A stretch of 64,000 nt of DNA from NCBI RefSeq assembly GCF_900230285.1, contig NZ_OCNK01000002.1, forward strand, positions 806,001 to 870,000, given 5' to 3'. Made by a program: the position numbers and the translations under genes. Positions within the stretch are counted from its first letter, which is position 1. Each line of letters starts with the position of its first letter. The notes beneath the pieces are model-generated. The model was not told the DNA's origin. It saw only the letters and a program-made list of their open reading frames with translations, and ran no database searches. Below, one piece after another: positions 61,316 to 64,000 of this stretch. The DNA comes from Blastococcus haudaquaticus. GTDB lineage: Bacteria; Actinomycetota; Actinomycetes; Mycobacteriales; Geodermatophilaceae.

Positions 61316-62489
61316 GGGGGTCGTCCGGGTCGAGGCCGAAGTAGGGGAAGGACGCGCGCCGGGTGCGCATGATCGCCCGGTCGACGCGCGACTCGGTGAA
61401 GGGGTCCCAGCGCGAGAAGCCGGTGTACCCGCCCTCGGTCATGTGCGTCGGCGGCCGGGCGCGCAGTCCGCGCGCCGCGACGTCCTCGCGCCACGACGCC
61501 GGGATCTCCGTCGCCGGGTCCAGCGGGCTGCCGGCCACCTCCGCGAGCAGGTGGGTCCAGGCCCGGGGCACGCAGCGCACCAGCCCGTACCCGCCCCCGC
61601 CGAGCACCACCCACTTCCCGTCGCACAGCTGGTGGGCCAGCTCGTGCATCGCCCGGTAGCTCGCGCGCTGCCCGTCGACGGTGAGCGCGAGATCGGCCAG
61701 CGGGTCCTCGTGGTGGGCGTCGCAGCCGCACTGGGTGACGATGATCTGCGGCTGGAACGCCTTGAGCACGCTGGGGACCACGGCGGTGAAGGCGCGCAGC
61801 CAGGCGGAGTCGTCGGTGCCGTTGGGCAGGGCGAGGTTGACGGCGCTGCCCAGCGCCGTGTCCGCGTCGCCGGTCTCCTCGGGGTAGCCGGTGCCCGGGA
61901 AGAGCGTCAGCGGGGTCTGGTGGATGCTCACCGTGAGCACGCGGGGGTCCTCGTAGAAGGCGGCCTGGACGCCGTCCCCGTGGTGGACGTCGAGGTCGAC
62001 GTAGGCGATGCGCTCGTAGCCCTGACCCAGCAGCCAGGCGATGGCGATGGCGGCGTCGTTGAAGACGCAGAACCCCGCGGCGGAGTCGCGCATGGCGTGG
62101 TGCAGGCCGCCGGAGATGTTGACCGCGTGCTGGGCGTGCCCCTCGTGGACCCGCTGGGCGGCCAGCACGCTGCCGCCGGTGATCAGCGCGGCCGCGTCGT
62201 ACATGCCCTCGAAGATCGGGTTGTCCGCGGTGCCCAGGCCGTGGCCGATGCCCGGTTCCGTGGGCGCCCGCCGGACGGCGTCGAGGTAGGCCGGGTCGTG
62301 GACGAGGGTGAGCAGCTCCGGGCCGGCCGGCGCCGGCTTCAGCACCTCGAGCCGGTCGGTCGCCAGGACGCCGAGCCCGTCGGCGAGCCGCATGGTCAGG
62401 TCCAGACGCACCGGGTGGAGCGGGTGGTCGCCGCCCATCGTGTAGCCGAGCAGTGCGTCGTCCCAGACCACGGTGATCGAGTCGCTCAC
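61308..62489 (-). CDS. acuC: AcuC/class I histone deacetylase-like protein deacetylase
   Basis: A 393-residue zinc-dependent deacetylase. NISGGLHHAMRDSAAGFCVFND contains the catalytic His-His pair, and YVDLDVHHGDGVQAAF the zinc ligands (Asp, His). Further segments QCGCDAHHEDPLADLAL and GGGGYGLVR complete the site. In B. subtilis AcuC deacetylates acetyl-CoA synthetase; the adjacent GNAT-ACS gene suggests an acylation/deacylation pair. GTG 62489. Confidence 0.92.
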   Translation of the reverse strand: MSDSITVVWDDALLGYTMGGDHPLHPVRLDLTMRLADGLGVLATDRLEVLKPAPAGPELLTLVHDPAYLDAVRRAPTEPGIGHGLGTADNPIFEGMYDAAALITGGSVLAAQRVHEGHAQHAVNISGGLHHAMRDSAAGFCVFNDAAIAIAWLLGQGYERIAYVDLDVHHGDGVQAAFYEDPRVLTVSIHQTPLTLFPGTGYPEETGDADTALGSAVNLALPNGTDDSAWLRAFTAVVPSVLKAFQPQIIVTQCGCDAHHEDPLADLALTVDGQRASYRAMHELAHQLCDGKWVVLGGGGYGLVRCVPRAWTHLLAEVAGSPLDPATEIPASWREDVAARGLRARPPTHMTEGGYTGFSRWDPFTESRVDRAIMRTRRASFPYFGLDPDDPRD

Positions 62490-62619
62490 GGCCCCTCCTC
62501 AGCACTTGCGCCGGACGTGAGCCCACACCCACCCAGATCCGGACGCTACCGGGTGCCCCGTGGGCGGGCCGGTTCCCCGGCCACCCGTCCGGCTGACCGG
62601 CGCGGACGCTCCGGCCCCG

Positions 62620-62625
62620 TAGACT
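62620..62625 (+). promoter_or_regulatory. ideR -10 element
   Basis: TAGACT lies 29 bp before the ideR GTG. A GGAGGA ribosome-binding site (62637-62642) follows with a 6-nt spacing, so this gene has a normal short leader. Confidence 0.5.
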
Positions 62626-62648
62626 TGCCGCGACCCGGAGGAGTACCT

Positions 62649-63374
62649 GTGAACGACCTCATCGACACCACCGAGATGTACCTCCGCACGATCTTCGAGC
62701 TGGAGGAGGAGGGGATCACCCCCCTCCGCGCACGGATCGCCGAACGGCTGCACCAGAGCGGCCCCACGGTCAGCCAGACGGTCGCGCGGATGGAGCGGGA
62801 CGGGCTGCTGACGGTCGAGGGCGACCGGCACCTGCAGCTGTCCGACGAGGGCCGCCAGCTGGCTACGGCCGTCATGCGCAAGCACCGGCTGGCCGAGTGC
62901 CTGCTCGTCGACGTCATCGGCCTGGACTACGCCGACGTCCACGAGGAGGCCTGCCGCTGGGAGCACGTGATGAGCGAGGCCGTCGAGCGCAAGCTCCTCA
63001 CGCTTCTCGGCAACCCGTCGGTGTCCCCGTTCGGCAACCCGATCCCCGGCCTCGAGGCGCTGCGCGGGGAGGAGTCGCTGGGCGGGGAGACGTCGCCGGT
63101 CCTGGACGCGCTCACCCTGCTCAGCACGACGGCCACGGTGGAGGGCCGCCCGGTGGTGATCCGCCGGATCAGCGAGCAGCTGCAGGAGAACACCGACCTG
63201 CTCCGCGTGCTGGCGGACCTGGGCGTCCGTCCGGGCGCCACCATGACCGCGCGCGTCGTCGAGGGCACGGTCAGCCTGGACGGGCAGGCCCTGCCCGTGG
63301 GGGTCGCACACCACCTCTTCGTCAGCGCCGTCGACGAGGAGCTGACGCCGCTCGAAGCGGCGCCGATGCTCTGA
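62649..63374 (+). CDS. ideR: Iron-dependent repressor IdeR (DtxR family)
   Basis: A 241-residue DtxR-family repressor. The DNA-binding domain has TTEMYLRTIFELEEEGI and LHQSGPTVSQTVARMERDG; the metal-binding and dimer domain has EEACRWEHVMSEAVER with the Cys, Glu and His ligands (C102, E105, H106 in DtxR); a C-terminal SH3-like domain follows. With Fe2+ it represses siderophore uptake genes. It matches Rv2711 and the box at 48278 is a likely target. Confidence 0.95.
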   Translation: MNDLIDTTEMYLRTIFELEEEGITPLRARIAERLHQSGPTVSQTVARMERDGLLTVEGDRHLQLSDEGRQLATAVMRKHRLAECLLVDVIGLDYADVHEEACRWEHVMSEAVERKLLTLLGNPSVSPFGNPIPGLEALRGEESLGGETSPVLDALTLLSTTATVEGRPVVIRRISEQLQENTDLLRVLADLGVRPGATMTARVVEGTVSLDGQALPVGVAHHLFVSAVDEELTPLEAAPML

Positions 63375-63387
63375 GCGGCACCGACCG

Positions 63388-63726
63388 ATGGACCGAACGC
63401 CGCCGGACGACCGCGCGGGGGGCGACCCCCGTGCGGCGGACGTCTTCCTCGCCGACCTCCGGCCCCGACCCGGTGGACGGCTGCTGCAGGGTGCGCGGCT
63501 CGCGGGTGCCGCGGTCTCCGAGCTGTTCCTGCAGCTGATCCCCTCGCCGTCCGTGCACGACGTCGTGGTCACCCGCCGGTCGGACGGCTCCGAGGTCCTG
63601 CGGGTGCCGGCGGGCGAGCCCCTGCTGGCCGGAGATCTGCTGGGCCGCATCCGGGACGAGCTCGAGCGGGTCGACCCCGCCACCTTCCTCGCCGCATGGT
63701 CGGAGCCGCTCCCGCCGACGCCCTGA
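63388..63726 (+). CDS. Hypothetical protein (112 aa)
   Basis: A soluble protein with AADVFLADLRPRPGGRLLQGAR and VHDVVVTRRSDGSEVLRVP, then an acidic helix IRDELERVDPATFLAAWSE. It lies 13 bp after ideR, probably in the same transcript. No family was recognised. Confidence 0.6.
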   Translation: MDRTPPDDRAGGDPRAADVFLADLRPRPGGRLLQGARLAGAAVSELFLQLIPSPSVHDVVVTRRSDGSEVLRVPAGEPLLAGDLLGRIRDELERVDPATFLAAWSEPLPPTP

Positions 63727-63817
63727 TCGGCCGCGATCCGCCCGCGGCCGGCCGCCCGTGCCGACGCGGGCCCGCCGCCGCGCGCCGCACTCTCCCCTCC
63801 CCGTGGAAGTAGGCCCC

Positions 63818-64000
63818 GTGAGCACGTCCGCTCCCCGCCCCGGAGACCCCGTCGACGAGGGTTCCCACCCGTTCGCCGACCTGGCGCAGTTCGTGGCCCT
63901 CCCCCGCATCGGCGGGCTGGCCCTCTCGGTGGACGGCTCCCGACTCGCGGTCTCGGTGCAGACGCTGGACGCCCAGCGGAAGAAGTGGCAGTCCGCGCTC
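63818..64000 (+). CDS. S9-family peptidase (prolyl oligopeptidase-like), N-terminal fragment
   Basis: Only 61 codons are in the window. FADLAQFVALPRIGGLALSVDGSRLAVSVQTLD is the beginning of the beta-propeller seen in acylaminoacyl-peptidase/S9 enzymes (given here in parts). GTG 63818 begins VSTSAPRPGD. The catalytic domain lies beyond the window. Confidence 0.75.
   Translation, partial: MSTSAPRPGDPVDEGSHPFADLAQFVALPRIGGLALSVDGSRLAVSVQTLDAQRKKWQSAL

Overview
The window is very GC-rich, gene-dense DNA from an actinobacterium. The backbone order is hemY-hemE / DUF3000-rnd ... dxs ... TrmA-like-KimA-like / trkA-trkA / DUF3159-OB-DUF3710-dut ... DUF4193 ... cei / suhB / ppgK-sigA ... DUF7455 ... 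sigB ... ideR. It is the same set and order as Mycobacterium tuberculosis Rv2677c-Rv2711 (established knowledge), interrupted by extra gene blocks. Gene content (SigE-family ECF factor, TAXI-TRAP system, FurA-KatG, GNAT-acyl-CoA synthetase with AcuC) and GTG/TTG start use suggest Geodermatophilaceae or a close relative (Blastococcus, Geodermatophilus, Modestobacter); that placement is inference. No tRNA, rRNA, CRISPR array, transposase or phage gene was seen.

Layout. 1-4.8 kb: end of a LuxR-type regulator, haem genes hemE-hemY, DUF3000 and RNase D. 5-15.8 kb: ECF sigma factor with a membrane partner and a lipoprotein; a sugar-type ABC transporter (binding protein, ATPase, permease); a beta-oxidation pair fadA-fadB; an ArsR/SRPBCC pair; a thiamine-binding protein coupled to dxs (15.8-17.7 kb). 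18-26.5 kb: an uptake and sensing cluster with an orphan TAXI binding protein, a histidine kinase and response regulator, then divergently a fused TRAP permease, a second TAXI protein, a DapA-like lyase/aldolase and an atypical SDR. 26.5-39.9 kb: backbone genes, including a KimA-type potassium transporter divergent from two stand-alone TrkA proteins, dut, cei, suhB and ppgK. 40.3-47 kb: sigA, a VanW-like wall protein, a YihY membrane protein, and pseudouridine catabolism (psuG-psuK). 48-56 kb: an iron-siderophore ABC operon under an IdeR-type box, a HhH-GPD DNA repair protein and furA-katG. 56-64 kb: STAS protein, dtd, sigB, a GNAT/acyl-CoA synthetase with AcuC deacetylase, ideR, and the start of an S9 peptidase.

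How it fits together. Iron and oxidative stress form one theme: IdeR, an IdeR box on the siderophore operon, Fur with a perfect palindrome upstream, KatG, and a SigR-like promoter before sigB. Protein acylation (GNAT-ACS plus AcuC) and fatty acid oxidation (fadAB) both touch acyl-CoA metabolism.

The most unusual finding is a family of at least five dispersed ~58-bp elements (about 34.9, 39.1, 41.7, 46.1 and 61.25 kb). Each has a conserved core, an outer stem that changes on both sides, and a T-rich end lying 0-16 nt from a gene boundary; one copy is read as the N-terminus of a protein. Other points of note are stop/start-chained mini-ORFs in the siderophore operon, two probable CTG starts, and a recurrent leaderless promoter arrangement (TACCCT-N6-GTG).
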